Assembly (NCBI RefSeq): GCF_006547145.1
Contig: NZ_CP041244.1
Coordinates: 6,386,001-6,450,000, forward strand
Direction: 5' to 3'
DNA length: 64,000 bases
From: Actinomadura sp. WMMA1423
GTDB lineage: Bacteria; Actinomycetota; Actinomycetes; Streptosporangiales; Streptosporangiaceae
Part shown: in pieces, positions 50,534-58,764 of the stretch
Layout: every line of letters starts with the position of its first letter
How positions within the stretch are numbered: position 1 is the first letter of the stretch
The notes under the pieces: generated by a model
Databases searched by the model: none
What the model was told of the DNA's origin: nothing
The model's input: the letters and a program-made list of their open reading frames with translations, nothing else
Translations under genes and position numbers: made by a program

Positions 50534-51283
50534 ATGTCCAACGGAGCACGCCACGGCTTCGGGGTGCTGATCGGGCTGGTGGTGACACCCGTGATCGCGT
50601 TGTGCCTGATGTACGGCGCGACCAAGTTCATGGAGTACTACCGGTACTTCATCACCCAGGGCGGTGCGGACCGCTGGGTCGGCGCCGCGGTGATCCTGGC
50701 GGCGGCCGTGCTGGTCGGCCTGGTCGCCGGATCGCGCGTCTCGCCGCTCGCATCCCTCATCCCGGGGGCCGTCTACGCGGCGGTGGGCCTCCTCTGGGTC
50801 GCGTCGCCGCGCTTCGCGGTCGAGCACGCCGGGCGCGACCTGCTGGGCCGCAAGCTCTATCTCGGCTACACGACGCTCGGCCCCTACGGGGTCTTCCTGT
50901 TGCTGGGCGTCGCGCTCCTGGTCGCCTCGCTCGCGCCCTCGCGGTGGAAGTCCCGGAAGACGGCCGCAGCCGCGCCGTCGTTCGGCGGCCCGCCGCCCGC
51001 CCCGATGGGCCCGCCGCCCATGCACGGCGCTCCGTCCCACATGGGGGCGCCGCAGCCGCATCCCGCGCCGGGGCAGGCTCCGCCGTGGCAGGCCCCGCAG
51101 CAGTACGGTCCGCCGCCCGCCCAGCCCGCCGGGCAGCCGCCCGCTTCGCACAACCCGCCTCCGCTGCCGCCGGCCCGGCCCGCCGAGGACAGGCGGTCCG
51201 ACCCGCCGGCCGAGAGCGGCTCGGACGACGACGACCCGCCGGGCGAGTGGACGCAGATGTACGGCGGCAACCGCCCGAGCTGA
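50534..51283 (+). CDS. Four-span membrane protein with Pro-rich tail
   Basis: The 249-residue protein has four membrane spans (about 8-28, 49-67, 73-91 and 114-134). A cytosolic tail rich in Pro, Gln and His ends in an acidic stretch (S-D-D-D-D-P-P) and W-T-Q-M-Y. GGAGG lies seven bases before the ATG. Proteins of this shape are frequent in actinomycetes and mostly uncharacterised. I assign no function. Confidence 0.7.
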   Translation: MSNGARHGFGVLIGLVVTPVIALCLMYGATKFMEYYRYFITQGGADRWVGAAVILAAAVLVGLVAGSRVSPLASLIPGAVYAAVGLLWVASPRFAVEHAGRDLLGRKLYLGYTTLGPYGVFLLLGVALLVASLAPSRWKSRKTAAAAPSFGGPPPAPMGPPPMHGAPSHMGAPQPHPAPGQAPPWQAPQQYGPPPAQPAGQPPASHNPPPLPPARPAEDRRSDPPAESGSDDDDPPGEWTQMYGGNRPS

Positions 51284-51306
51284 CACACCGCGGCCCGGCG
51301 GGGGCG

Positions 51307-52089
51307 TCAGGCGGGGGCGTCGGACGCGGGCGCCGGTGCCTGGACGGCCGCGAGAACGCCGGGGACGTCGTTGACCACCATCGCGTCGAACCCGGCCTCC
51401 GCGTACGTCGGAGCGGCCTCGGCGGACGGGCACCAGGCGATCGCCTCCAGGCCCGCCTTGTGCGCGATGTCGACGCAGTGCTCCAGCGGCCGCAGCCGGG
51501 TGTCGGGGTGCTCGACGCCGCACGACCCGGTGTGCACGGCGACGACGTCCATCCCGAGGCCCGCCGCGGCCGGGACGGCGTGCCACAGCGGGAACCGCAG
51601 CCACGTCAGCAGCCCGAGCGGGACGCCGGGGACCTCCTCCCGCAGGAACATCAGCAGCGACGGGTCGAACGAGGTGACGAGCAGCCTGCGCCGCTCCGCC
51701 TCCCGCCTCAGCACCGGCGCCAGCAGCGCGCCGGTGCGGCGGGACGGCTCGTCCAGCGCGTCCTCCAGGACGGTCTTCACGTCCACGTCCACCGCCACCT
51801 CGGGCGGCAGCGCTTCGAAGATCTCGGTGAGCCGCGGCAGGCCGCTCGCGGTCGCGGGCAGGTCGACCAGGTGGTCGCCGTCCACGGTCGTCGGGTCGTG
51901 CCGCAGCACGAGGACGTCGTCCGCGGTCCGCGTGACGTCGATCTCGACCCAGGACAGGCCCGCCTCGACCGCGGCGAGCATCGAGGGCAGCGTGTTCTCG
52001 GCCACGGCCTCGCGCGCGCCGGGCGGGACGATCTCGCCCGAGCCGAGGCCGCGGTGGCCGATGACGGTGGGGGTGTTCTCGAAGATCAA
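51307..52089 (-). CDS. Glycerophosphodiester phosphodiesterase
   Basis: The 260-residue TIM-barrel enzyme cleaves glycerophosphodiesters to glycerol phosphate and an alcohol. It carries the diagnostic H-R-G start ('VIGHRGLGS', near 11), 'PENT'-like A-E-N-T, 'EIDVTRTADDVLVLRHD' (metal-binding E-x-D and H-D) and a C-terminal 'W' region. The start is TTG, overlapping the stop of the cytidylyltransferase gene (TTGA), so the two are one transcript. Its partners suggest turnover of a glycerophosphate-containing polymer or lipid. Confidence 0.93.
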   Translation of the reverse strand: MIFENTPTVIGHRGLGSGEIVPPGAREAVAENTLPSMLAAVEAGLSWVEIDVTRTADDVLVLRHDPTTVDGDHLVDLPATASGLPRLTEIFEALPPEVAVDVDVKTVLEDALDEPSRRTGALLAPVLRREAERRRLLVTSFDPSLLMFLREEVPGVPLGLLTWLRFPLWHAVPAAAGLGMDVVAVHTGSCGVEHPDTRLRPLEHCVDIAHKAGLEAIAWCPSAEAAPTYAEAGFDAMVVNDVPGVLAAVQAPAPASDAPA

Positions 52090-52787
52090 GGTGCTTCCTC
52101 GCTGGCGAGATGTTCGGCGATGACGGCGTCGAGCGGCTGGGTGACCTTGAGGTTGCGCTCGCTGCCCGCGACGACCCGGATCGGGACGTCCGGCAGGTAG
52201 CGGTGCACGATCCCGCAGTCGTCGGTGGCGCGCAGGTCCGGGTCGGCGAGGGCCAGCTCGTAGGCCTTGCGGATCGTGCCGAGCCGGAACCCCTGCGGCG
52301 TCTGGAACCGGCTCAGCGTCCCGCGCGGCGGCATCGAGGCGACCGTCCCGTCCTCGACCACCACGATCGTGTCGGACGAGGGCACGCCGACCGCGACGGC
52401 CTCGCAGGCGTCCAGCGCGTCCAGGACCCGGTCGATGACCGGCGGGTCGACGAACGGGCGGGCCGCGTCGTGGAACAGGACGCGGACGTCGTCCGGGCGG
52501 TCCTCCAGCAGGCGCAGCGCCGCCACCGTGGACGCGGTCCGGGTCGCGCCGCCCTCGATCACCGCCGCCGTCTTGCGGAACGGCGCGGCGATCGCGGCGG
52601 CCTCGCGCAGGTGCCCGGCCGCCATCACCACCACGACCTCGCCGATCCCCGGATGCGCGTCGAAGGCGCGGATCGCGTGCGCCAGGATCGGCCGCCCGCC
52701 GACCTCCACGAGCTGTTTGGGGCGCCCGGCGCCCATGCGCTCGCCGACCCCGCCGGCGAGCACCACCGCAACCGTCCGCGTCGCCAT
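52086..52787 (-). CDS. IspD/TarI-family cytidylyltransferase
   Basis: The 233-residue enzyme joins CTP to a polyol phosphate. It has the nucleotidyl motif 'LAGGVGERMGAGRPKQL' (near residues 9-25), 'LFHDAARPFV' and the C-terminal T-D-D block. IspD makes CDP-methylerythritol; the close relatives TarI/Bcs1 make CDP-ribitol. The context (GDPD downstream, CDP-alcohol transferase across the divergent gap) favours polyol activation, but a housekeeping IspD without IspF cannot be excluded. The ATG at 52787 follows GGAGAGAG. Confidence 0.85.
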   Translation of the reverse strand: MATRTVAVVLAGGVGERMGAGRPKQLVEVGGRPILAHAIRAFDAHPGIGEVVVVMAAGHLREAAAIAAPFRKTAAVIEGGATRTASTVAALRLLEDRPDDVRVLFHDAARPFVDPPVIDRVLDALDACEAVAVGVPSSDTIVVVEDGTVASMPPRGTLSRFQTPQGFRLGTIRKAYELALADPDLRATDDCGIVHRYLPDVPIRVVAGSERNLKVTQPLDAVIAEHLASEEAP

Positions 52788-52872
52788 CTCTCTCCGGAAC
52801 TTCCTGACTCCGAGTAGTGAAGCCACTACGCTTTGCACTTGCCCTGCTTCTGCGACCGGCCCGGAGGCACCG

Positions 52873-53673
52873 ATGGCTCAGGCGCCCGCCCGTGAGCGGC
52901 CGGTCACGCTCAACGTACCGGACCAGCCCGCGGTCACCCGCCCGGAACGAGAGGCCGCCACCGTGGACGCAGTGGACGCCCTTGACGACGAGAGCGCGCT
53001 GCCGCGCGGGCGCGCCGAGCCCGGCGAGGGCCTCGTCGCCGGCTACGTGACCGGTCCCTGCGCCGCGCTCGTCGTCCGGTGGGCCGACGAGCGCGGGTTC
53101 ACCGCCGGAGCCGTGTCGGCGTCCTCGCTCGCGCTCGCGGGCCTGGCCGCGGTGTGGTTCTCCGGCGGCGAGCGCCACGGCCTCGTCGCCGGGGCGCTGC
53201 TGCTGGCCGCCTCGCTCGTCCTCGGGCAGGCCGGCGCGGTCCTCGGCCGCCGCGCGAGCCCGTTCGCCGTCAGGCCCGACGCTGTCCTCGACCGGGTCAA
53301 GGAGCTCGCGGTCTACGCGGGCCTGGCGGCCGGCGCCGGTGCGGCCGGAGCGGCCGCCGGACAGGACGCGTGGTGGCTCGCGGTGGGCGCGGCCGCGCTG
53401 CTTGCCGTCCGCCACACGGTCTCGGCCTCGTACTCGGCGAGCAGGCCCGTGCGCCGTTCGCGTCCGTCCCGGCGGGGCCCGTCCCGGCAGGACGGGGTCG
53501 GCCGGCGGGCGGCGAAGAGCCTGCGGCTGCCGCTCGGCGAGCGGTTCGCGCTGATCTCGGTCACCGCGGCGCTCGCCGACGCGCGGCTGACGTTCGCCGC
53601 TCTGCTCGCGTGGGGGTCGGCCGCGGGCGCGTCGACCCTGGCCGGGCGGGTGACGAGGTCGCTCTCGCCATGA
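52873..53673 (+). CDS. Degenerate CDP-alcohol transferase-like membrane protein
   Basis: The 266-residue protein has an unstructured N terminus and four membrane spans (about 81-97, 102-124, 146-162 and 167-181). The segment G-Q-A-G-A-V-L-G-R-R...L-D-R-V-K-E (about 118-144) aligns with the CDP-alcohol transferase motif D-x2-D-G-x2-A-R-x8-G-x3-D. The first two catalytic aspartates are replaced (Gly/Ala), while the later Asp140 is kept. It is therefore probably a non-catalytic relative, perhaps a partner of the active enzyme encoded 3 kb downstream. GGAGG precedes the ATG, and the stop overlaps the next ATG. In Streptomyces the related DUF5941 proteins join comparable parts in one chain. Confidence 0.65.
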   Translation: MAQAPARERPVTLNVPDQPAVTRPEREAATVDAVDALDDESALPRGRAEPGEGLVAGYVTGPCAALVVRWADERGFTAGAVSASSLALAGLAAVWFSGGERHGLVAGALLLAASLVLGQAGAVLGRRASPFAVRPDAVLDRVKELAVYAGLAAGAGAAGAAAGQDAWWLAVGAAALLAVRHTVSASYSASRPVRRSRPSRRGPSRQDGVGRRAAKSLRLPLGERFALISVTAALADARLTFAALLAWGSAAGASTLAGRVTRSLSP

Positions 53674-54323
53674 CGGCGGTGCGGGTGTACCGCGACGACG
53701 GCCCGCTGTCGCGCGCCCTCGGGCGCACGGCCGGCGGACGGCTCCCGCCGCTGCCGTTCGCCGTCCTCGCGGCGGCCGCGGCGGGCGTCCTGCTCGCGGC
53801 GGGCCCGCATCCCGGCACGCGGATCGGATCCGAGCCGGCGGTGCTCGTCCCGCTCGTGGTGCTGCTGCTGGCCGGGCCCGGGTCCGACGACCCGCACATC
53901 GGGCGCCTGGACTGGCTGGTTCCGCCCATTCTGCGCGGGATCGAGTATGGTTACCTCGCCGTGCTGGGGGATGCGCGGGCAGTTCCGGCGCCGCTCGTCT
54001 ACGTGCTGCTCACGGTTCTCGCGCTCCACCACTACGACGCCGCCTACCGCACCCGCCAGGGGCGCCGGCCGCCGCGGTGGGTCCGCCTGGCCGGGCTCGG
54101 CTGGGAGGGCCGGATGCTGTTCACGGCCCTCGCGGGGCTGCTCGCGCCGCTTCCGTTCGCGTACGCGGCGCTGGCCGCCTACCTTGGCGTGTTGTCCGGC
54201 GGCGAGAGCGCCGCCACGTGGGCCCGGTACGGCCGCGCCGGCGGAGTGATGGTCGACCTGACGAAGAGAATGTCCGAGGGTGTGGGGGACGGACCCCACG
54301 GCGAAAGGGAGAAGAAAGCATGA
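53670..54323 (+). CDS. DUF5941-like multi-span membrane protein
   Basis: The 217-residue protein resembles the C-terminal part of actinobacterial DUF5941 proteins: it starts with 'YRDDGPLSRALGRTAGGRLPPLP', then has several membrane spans (about 25-45, 48-66, 96-112 and 142-172) with the conserved 'RLDWLVPPILRGIEYG'. Function is unknown. It overlaps both neighbours by ATGA, so it is translationally coupled in the six-gene operon. The family call is from memory of related proteins and needs a profile search. Confidence 0.6.
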   Translation: MTAVRVYRDDGPLSRALGRTAGGRLPPLPFAVLAAAAAGVLLAAGPHPGTRIGSEPAVLVPLVVLLLAGPGSDDPHIGRLDWLVPPILRGIEYGYLAVLGDARAVPAPLVYVLLTVLALHHYDAAYRTRQGRRPPRWVRLAGLGWEGRMLFTALAGLLAPLPFAYAALAAYLGVLSGGESAATWARYGRAGGVMVDLTKRMSEGVGDGPHGEREKKA

Positions 54324-55051
54324 TCGGCATGGTGCTGGCGGCGGGCGCGGGCCGGAGGCTGCGGCCGTACACCGACACCCTCCCCAAGGCCCTGGTCCCC
54401 GTGGACGGCGAGACCACCATCCTCGACATCGCCCTCGGCAACCTCGCCGAGGTCGGGTTGACCGACGTCGTCATCGTGGTCGGCTACTGCGCGGACGCCG
54501 TGCACGACCGCAAGGCCGCCCTTGAGGAGCGGTACGGCGTGTCGCTGACGCTCGTCCACAACGACAAGGCCGAGGAGTGGAACAACGCCTACTCCATGTG
54601 GCTCGCTCGTCAGTACTTCACCAAGGGCGTCCTCATGGTCAACGGCGACACGGTCCATCCGGTGAGCGTCGAGAAGACACTATTGGCGAACCGCGGACCT
54701 GACATCCTCCTCGCGGTGGACGACGTGAAAACTCTGGCCGACGAGGAGATGAAGGTGATCCTCGACGGCGAGGGCCACCTGAAGACCATCACCAAGCTCA
54801 TGGACCCCGCCACCGCGAACGGCGAGTACATCGGCGCCACCCTGATCGAGCCCGCCGCCGCCGGGCCGCTGGCCGACGCGCTCAAGGCCACCTGGGAGCG
54901 CGACCCCGACCTCTACTACGAGGACGGCTACCAGGAGCTCGTGAACCGCGGCGGCCGCATCGGCGTCGCGCCGATCGGCGAGGTCGACTGGGTCGAGGTC
55001 GACAACCACGACGACCTCGAGAAGGCCCGCCGGATCGCCAAGGGCTACTGA
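54320..55051 (+). CDS. LicC-like nucleotidyltransferase
   Basis: The 243-residue enzyme has the NTP-transferase signature 'LAAGAGRRLRPYT...PKALVPV' (residues 5-28), a metal-binding D in 'VNGDTVH' and acidic 'WVEVDNHDDL' at the C-terminal end. Layout matches LicC/phosphocholine cytidylyltransferases and other CTP- or UTP-using enzymes. In this operon it would activate a phosphorylated alcohol for the CDP-alcohol transferase. Which alcohol is not known. It is coupled to the preceding gene by ATGA. Confidence 0.88.
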   Translation: MIGMVLAAGAGRRLRPYTDTLPKALVPVDGETTILDIALGNLAEVGLTDVVIVVGYCADAVHDRKAALEERYGVSLTLVHNDKAEEWNNAYSMWLARQYFTKGVLMVNGDTVHPVSVEKTLLANRGPDILLAVDDVKTLADEEMKVILDGEGHLKTITKLMDPATANGEYIGATLIEPAAAGPLADALKATWERDPDLYYEDGYQELVNRGGRIGVAPIGEVDWVEVDNHDDLEKARRIAKGY

Positions 55052-55116
55052 CGGCCCGGACCGGCAGCACGCACCGCACGAACTGACCGCACGCAAGGCA
55101 AGAGGCGAGGAGGCCC

Positions 55117-56190
55117 ATGCCCCTGCTGACGCGGATGCTGAACGCGCCGCTCTCCATCGACGTCCGGCGGGGAGCCGTGGCCTCCCTCGGCGAACTGCTC
55201 GCCGACGGGAGGATCGTCACCGAGGGACGCGTCGCGATCGCCGTCGGCCCCGGCCAGGGCGACCAGATCGCCGAGCACGTCCGGCCGTCCCTGTCGGCCT
55301 GCGAGGTGTTCCACGTCGAGGGCGGCACCGTGGACGCGGCGGTCAGCCTCGGCTCCCGGCTGCGCGCCGGGTCCTACGAGGCGGTCGTCGGCATCGGCGG
55401 CGGACGGACGATCGACGCCACCAAGTACGCCGCGACCCTGTCGGGCATCCCGATGGTGTCGGTCGCCACGAACCTGTCGCACGACGGCATCTGCTCGCCG
55501 GTCGCCTCCCTCGTCCACGACAAGGGCAAGGGCTCCTTCGGGGTCGTGATGCCGCTGGCGATGATCGTCGACCTCGACTACGTGCACGCCGCGCCCGACC
55601 GGCTCGTCCGCGCCGGGATCGGCGACGTCGTGAGCAACTTCTCCGCCGTGGAGGACTGGCTCCTCGCCGCCGAGGAGTGCGGCGAGCGCGTCGACCGGAT
55701 GGCGCTCACCGTGGCCCGCACCGCCGCCGAGGCCCTGCTGCACCAGCCCGGCTCGGTCGACTCGGACCGGTTCCTGACCGTCCTCGCCGAGGGCCTCGTG
55801 CTGTCGGGGATGGCGATGGCGTTCGCGGGCGACTCCCGCCCGGCGTCCGGCGGCGACCACGAGATCCTGCACGCCATCGACGCGCTCTTCCCCGACACGG
55901 CCAACCACGGCGAGCTGGCCGGGATCGGCGCCGCTTTCTGCTACCACCTGCGCGCCACCCGGCTCGGCGCGGGGCAGGAGCGGCTCGAAGAGATCCTCGA
56001 CTGCCTCGGGCGGCACGGACTGCCCCGGTTCCCGGCCGACATCGGGCTGTCCCCCGAGCAGTTCGCGGAGGCGGTGCGGTACGCCCCGCAGACCCGGCCC
56101 GGCCGCTATACGATCTTGGAACACCTCGGCCTCGACGAGGACGAGACGCGCAAGGCGGTGCACGAGTATGTCCAGGCCCATGGAGGCTGA
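55117..56190 (+). CDS. sn-glycerol-1-phosphate dehydrogenase-like enzyme
   Basis: The 357-residue protein belongs to the G1P dehydrogenase branch of iron/zinc alcohol dehydrogenases (EgsA/AraM). It has the NAD(P) loop 'GIGGGRTIDATKYAA' (92-106), the G1PDH-type 'NLSHDGICSPVASL' (119-132) and likely metal ligands Asp170, His248 and His264 in the expected motifs ('GIGDVVSN', 'GGDHEILHA', 'NHGELAG'). Such enzymes reduce dihydroxyacetone phosphate to sn-glycerol-1-phosphate, the archaeal lipid stereoisomer; in Bacillus AraM serves a minor lipid. GAGGAGG precedes the ATG. Activity on another phospho-sugar is possible. Confidence 0.88.
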   Translation: MPLLTRMLNAPLSIDVRRGAVASLGELLADGRIVTEGRVAIAVGPGQGDQIAEHVRPSLSACEVFHVEGGTVDAAVSLGSRLRAGSYEAVVGIGGGRTIDATKYAATLSGIPMVSVATNLSHDGICSPVASLVHDKGKGSFGVVMPLAMIVDLDYVHAAPDRLVRAGIGDVVSNFSAVEDWLLAAEECGERVDRMALTVARTAAEALLHQPGSVDSDRFLTVLAEGLVLSGMAMAFAGDSRPASGGDHEILHAIDALFPDTANHGELAGIGAAFCYHLRATRLGAGQERLEEILDCLGRHGLPRFPADIGLSPEQFAEAVRYAPQTRPGRYTILEHLGLDEDETRKAVHEYVQAHGG

Positions 56191-57082
56191 GCTGTCCGGG
56201 CAGAACCCTTCCACGCGGCCCCCCGGCTCCCCCGAGCCGGGCGCCGGGCCTCCCGGCTCCCCGGAGCCGCCCGGCGGCGACCACCGGCCGCACCGCAAGG
56301 GCGCGAAGGTCGCCGACATCCGCCGTTACGGCCAGCCGCCCGGCCTGAAGGACCGGCGCAACGAGGAGCACTGGGCCGGCCGCCTCTACATGCGCGACCT
56401 GTCCCCGTACTTCGCGTGGATCTCGCTGCGCCTCGGGTTCAGCCCCAACCAGCTCACCTACCTGATGATGGCCAGCGGCGTCCTCGCGGGCGTCGCGGTG
56501 TCGCTGCCCGCCGACCCGCTGTGGACGGCGCTCGCCGGCGCGTTCCTCATCCAGGTCTACCTGCTGCTCGACTGCGTCGACGGCGAGGTCGCCCGCTACC
56601 TGAGGCAGACGTCGGTCGCCGGGGTGTTCCTCGACCGGATCGGCCACTACCTGTCGGAGGTGTCGCTGCTCGCCGGCCTCGGCTTCATGGCGCAGGGCGG
56701 CTGGGAGAACGGCGGCTGGGTCGAGCTCGGCCTGCTCGCCGCCCTCGGCGCCGCGCTGATCAAGGCGGAGACCGACAACGTCGTCGTCGCCCGCGCCAAG
56801 TCCGGGCTGCCCGCCGACCCGACCGGCGGCGACCGCGCGCTGCGCCCCCGCTCCACCGGCATCGCGCTCGCCCGGCAGGCGGCGTCCATGCTGCGCTTCC
56901 ACCGCATCATCGGCGCGGTCGAGCTGTCGCTGCTGATCCTCGCCGCCGCCGTGATCGACAGGCTCACCGGCGCGGACGACCCCGTCGCGGTCCGCGTCCT
57001 GATGGTCGCCGTCGCCGCCGTCGCCGTCGTGCAGACGCTGCTCCACCTGGTCAGCATCCTGGCCTCCCGGAGGCTGAAGTGA
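56168..57082 (+). CDS. CDP-alcohol phosphatidyltransferase
   Basis: The 304-residue integral membrane enzyme has a Pro/Gly-rich cytosolic start and six predicted spans. The catalytic motif reads D135-C-V-D138-G139...A142-R143...G152...D156-R-I-G-H160. Thus three of four family aspartates are present and the last, normally the catalytic base, is His. It would transfer an alcohol phosphate from a CDP donor. The substrate is unknown; a G1P-derived CDP-alcohol is suggested by the operon. The start overlaps the previous gene by 23 bases; ATG 56180 is an alternative. It overlaps the glycosyltransferase by GTGA. Confidence 0.9.
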   Translation: MSRPMEAELSGQNPSTRPPGSPEPGAGPPGSPEPPGGDHRPHRKGAKVADIRRYGQPPGLKDRRNEEHWAGRLYMRDLSPYFAWISLRLGFSPNQLTYLMMASGVLAGVAVSLPADPLWTALAGAFLIQVYLLLDCVDGEVARYLRQTSVAGVFLDRIGHYLSEVSLLAGLGFMAQGGWENGGWVELGLLAALGAALIKAETDNVVVARAKSGLPADPTGGDRALRPRSTGIALARQAASMLRFHRIIGAVELSLLILAAAVIDRLTGADDPVAVRVLMVAVAAVAVVQTLLHLVSILASRRLK

Positions 57083-57960
57083 AACTGTCCGTCGTCGTCC
57101 TCACCATGGGCAACCGGCCCGAGGAACTGGCCCGCGCCGTCCGCAGCGCCCTGGAGCAGGAGCACGTCGAGGTCGAGGTCGTCCTCGTCGGCAACGGCGT
57201 CGACCCCGTCGGCGCGGCGGCGGGCGCGCCCCCGTTCGACGACGAGCGCGTCAGGACCCTCAGCCTGCCGAAGAACCTCGGCATCCCCGGCGGCCGCAAC
57301 CGGGGCGTCGAGGCGTCCTGCGGCGACGTCATCCTGTTCCTGGACGACGACGGCTGGTACCGCTCGCCCCGCCTCGCCGCCCACCTGCGCGACCGCTTCT
57401 CCGCCGAACCCGACCTCGGCGTCGTCTCCTTCCGCGTCCGCGACCCCGAGGGCGGGCGCGGCGAGCGCCGGCACGTCCCGCGGCTGCGCGCGGGAGACCC
57501 TGAGCGCTCGTCCGCGGCCACCACGTTCCTCGGCGGCGCCTGCGCGATACGCCGCGCCGCGTTCGACGCCGGCGGCGGCCTCCCGGAGGACTTCTTCTAC
57601 GCCCACGAGGAGACCGACCTCGCCTGGCAGATCCTCAACGCGGGCTACCGCATCGTCTACGACGCCTCCGCGGTGATGTTCCACCCCGCCGTCCTGCCGA
57701 CGCGCCACGCGATGTTCTACCGCTACAACGCCCGCAACCGCGTCTGGCTGGCCCGCCGCAACCTTCCGTGGCCGCTGGCGCTCACCTACCTGGCCGTCTG
57801 GGTCGGCATGACCCTCCTCCGCGAGCGCAAGCCGAGCGCCCTCAAGCCCTGGTTCAAGGGCTTCCTGGAAGGCTGGCGCAAGCCCGCCGGCCCCCGCCGA
57901 CCCATCTCCTACCGCACCGCCTGGCGCATGACCCGAACCGGCCGCCCCCCGATCATCTAG
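57079..57960 (+). CDS. Family 2 glycosyltransferase (rhamnosyltransferase-like)
   Basis: The 293-residue soluble GT-A enzyme has 'VVLTMGNRPEELARAV' at the donor site, 'NLGIPGGRNRG' and the metal motif 'LFLDDDGWY' (near 90). Acceptor-side 'DFFYAHEETDLAWQI' is typical of rhamnosyl- and mannosyl-type transferases. It ends the six-gene operon and starts with GTG overlapping the CDP-alcohol transferase stop. The donor and acceptor are unknown; a lipid- or polymer-bound glycerophosphate is a plausible acceptor. Confidence 0.91.
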   Translation: MKLSVVVLTMGNRPEELARAVRSALEQEHVEVEVVLVGNGVDPVGAAAGAPPFDDERVRTLSLPKNLGIPGGRNRGVEASCGDVILFLDDDGWYRSPRLAAHLRDRFSAEPDLGVVSFRVRDPEGGRGERRHVPRLRAGDPERSSAATTFLGGACAIRRAAFDAGGGLPEDFFYAHEETDLAWQILNAGYRIVYDASAVMFHPAVLPTRHAMFYRYNARNRVWLARRNLPWPLALTYLAVWVGMTLLRERKPSALKPWFKGFLEGWRKPAGPRRPISYRTAWRMTRTGRPPII

Positions 57961-58062
57961 CCCAGGGGTAGCGACCCCCCTGGAACCCCCCGTCACGAGC
58001 CGGGCGACCTCCAGGCGCATAGAGCGCCTTCCGGCCACCCGGCCCGCGGCGGTCGCCTAGGG
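57961..58062 (-). repeat. Dispersed palindromic element, copy 2
   Basis: This 102-base stretch fills the gap between the convergent glycosyltransferase and TetR genes. Block A is at 58001-58050 and block B at 57961-58007 (sharing TCGCCCG), both in reverse orientation relative to copy 1 at 27126-27298. The hairpin CCAGGGG...CCCCTGG (57962-57968 with 57977-57983) begins one base after the glycosyltransferase stop. The TetR stop codon lies inside the other end. A two-way terminator role is inferred. Confidence 0.75.
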
Positions 58063-58695
58063 AGTTGTCACGGCGGCGAGGATGAGGTGGGTCAGTTCGG
58101 CGGTTATGTCGTCCAGGGGGACGTGCTGGTCTCGGGCGGACCAGTGGTGGACGAGGTTGTTCACGGCGCCGATGATGGCGATCATCGTCAGGCGGTAGTC
58201 GCGGTCGACGGCCTCGCCGCGGGCGGCGGCTTCGCGGATCATGGCGAGCATCGCGTCCTCCCACTGGCCGCGCCAGCGGAAGCGGTGCCCTTCCAGGCCG
58301 GCGCTGACGCCGATCACCTCGACGAACGCGATGCGGGCCCAGCGCGGGTCGCTCGCGGTGACCGTGACGAACGCGCGGACGGCGCGCTCGACGCGGGTCG
58401 CGAAGTCGGCGTCCGCGGCCCGCGCGTACGCGGCGGAGACGGCCTCGGCGGCGCGTTCGTTGACGCCGCGGTGCAGCGTGGTGAGCAGCTCCTCGCGCCC
58501 GGAGAACTCCTCGTAGAAGTTGCGGGTCGACACGCTCGCCGTCGCGCACAGCCGCTCGATGGACGTCGCCGCGTAGCCGCGCGTCCCGAACAGTTCCAGC
58601 CCGGCGGCCAGCAGGCGTTCGCGCCGCTCCGCGCGCCGCTCCTCGGCCGACCGGCCCGCGTAGCTGCGCCTGGGTGCGGGATTGCGGCCGCTCAT
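58057..58695 (-). CDS. TetR-family transcriptional regulator
   Basis: The 212-residue protein has an N-terminal helix-turn-helix (about residues 24-68, with 'ATSIERLCATASVSTRNFYEEF' across the recognition helix) and a helical ligand domain. Conserved small C-terminal residues suggest a hydrophobic inducer, but none can be named. Its stop codon lies in the dispersed palindromic element. It is 69 bases upstream of and codirectional with the HelD-like gene, so it may or may not regulate it. Confidence 0.9.
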   Translation of the reverse strand: MSGRNPAPRRSYAGRSAEERRAERRERLLAAGLELFGTRGYAATSIERLCATASVSTRNFYEEFSGREELLTTLHRGVNERAAEAVSAAYARAADADFATRVERAVRAFVTVTASDPRWARIAFVEVIGVSAGLEGHRFRWRGQWEDAMLAMIREAAARGEAVDRDYRLTMIAIIGAVNNLVHHWSARDQHVPLDDITAELTHLILAAVTTP

Positions 58696-58764
58696 CGGTC
58701 TCCGTTCACCCGTGCGGATGGGGCAGCGTCAGCCTAACCCGGCGCGGATCGGACGCGGGCGGGC

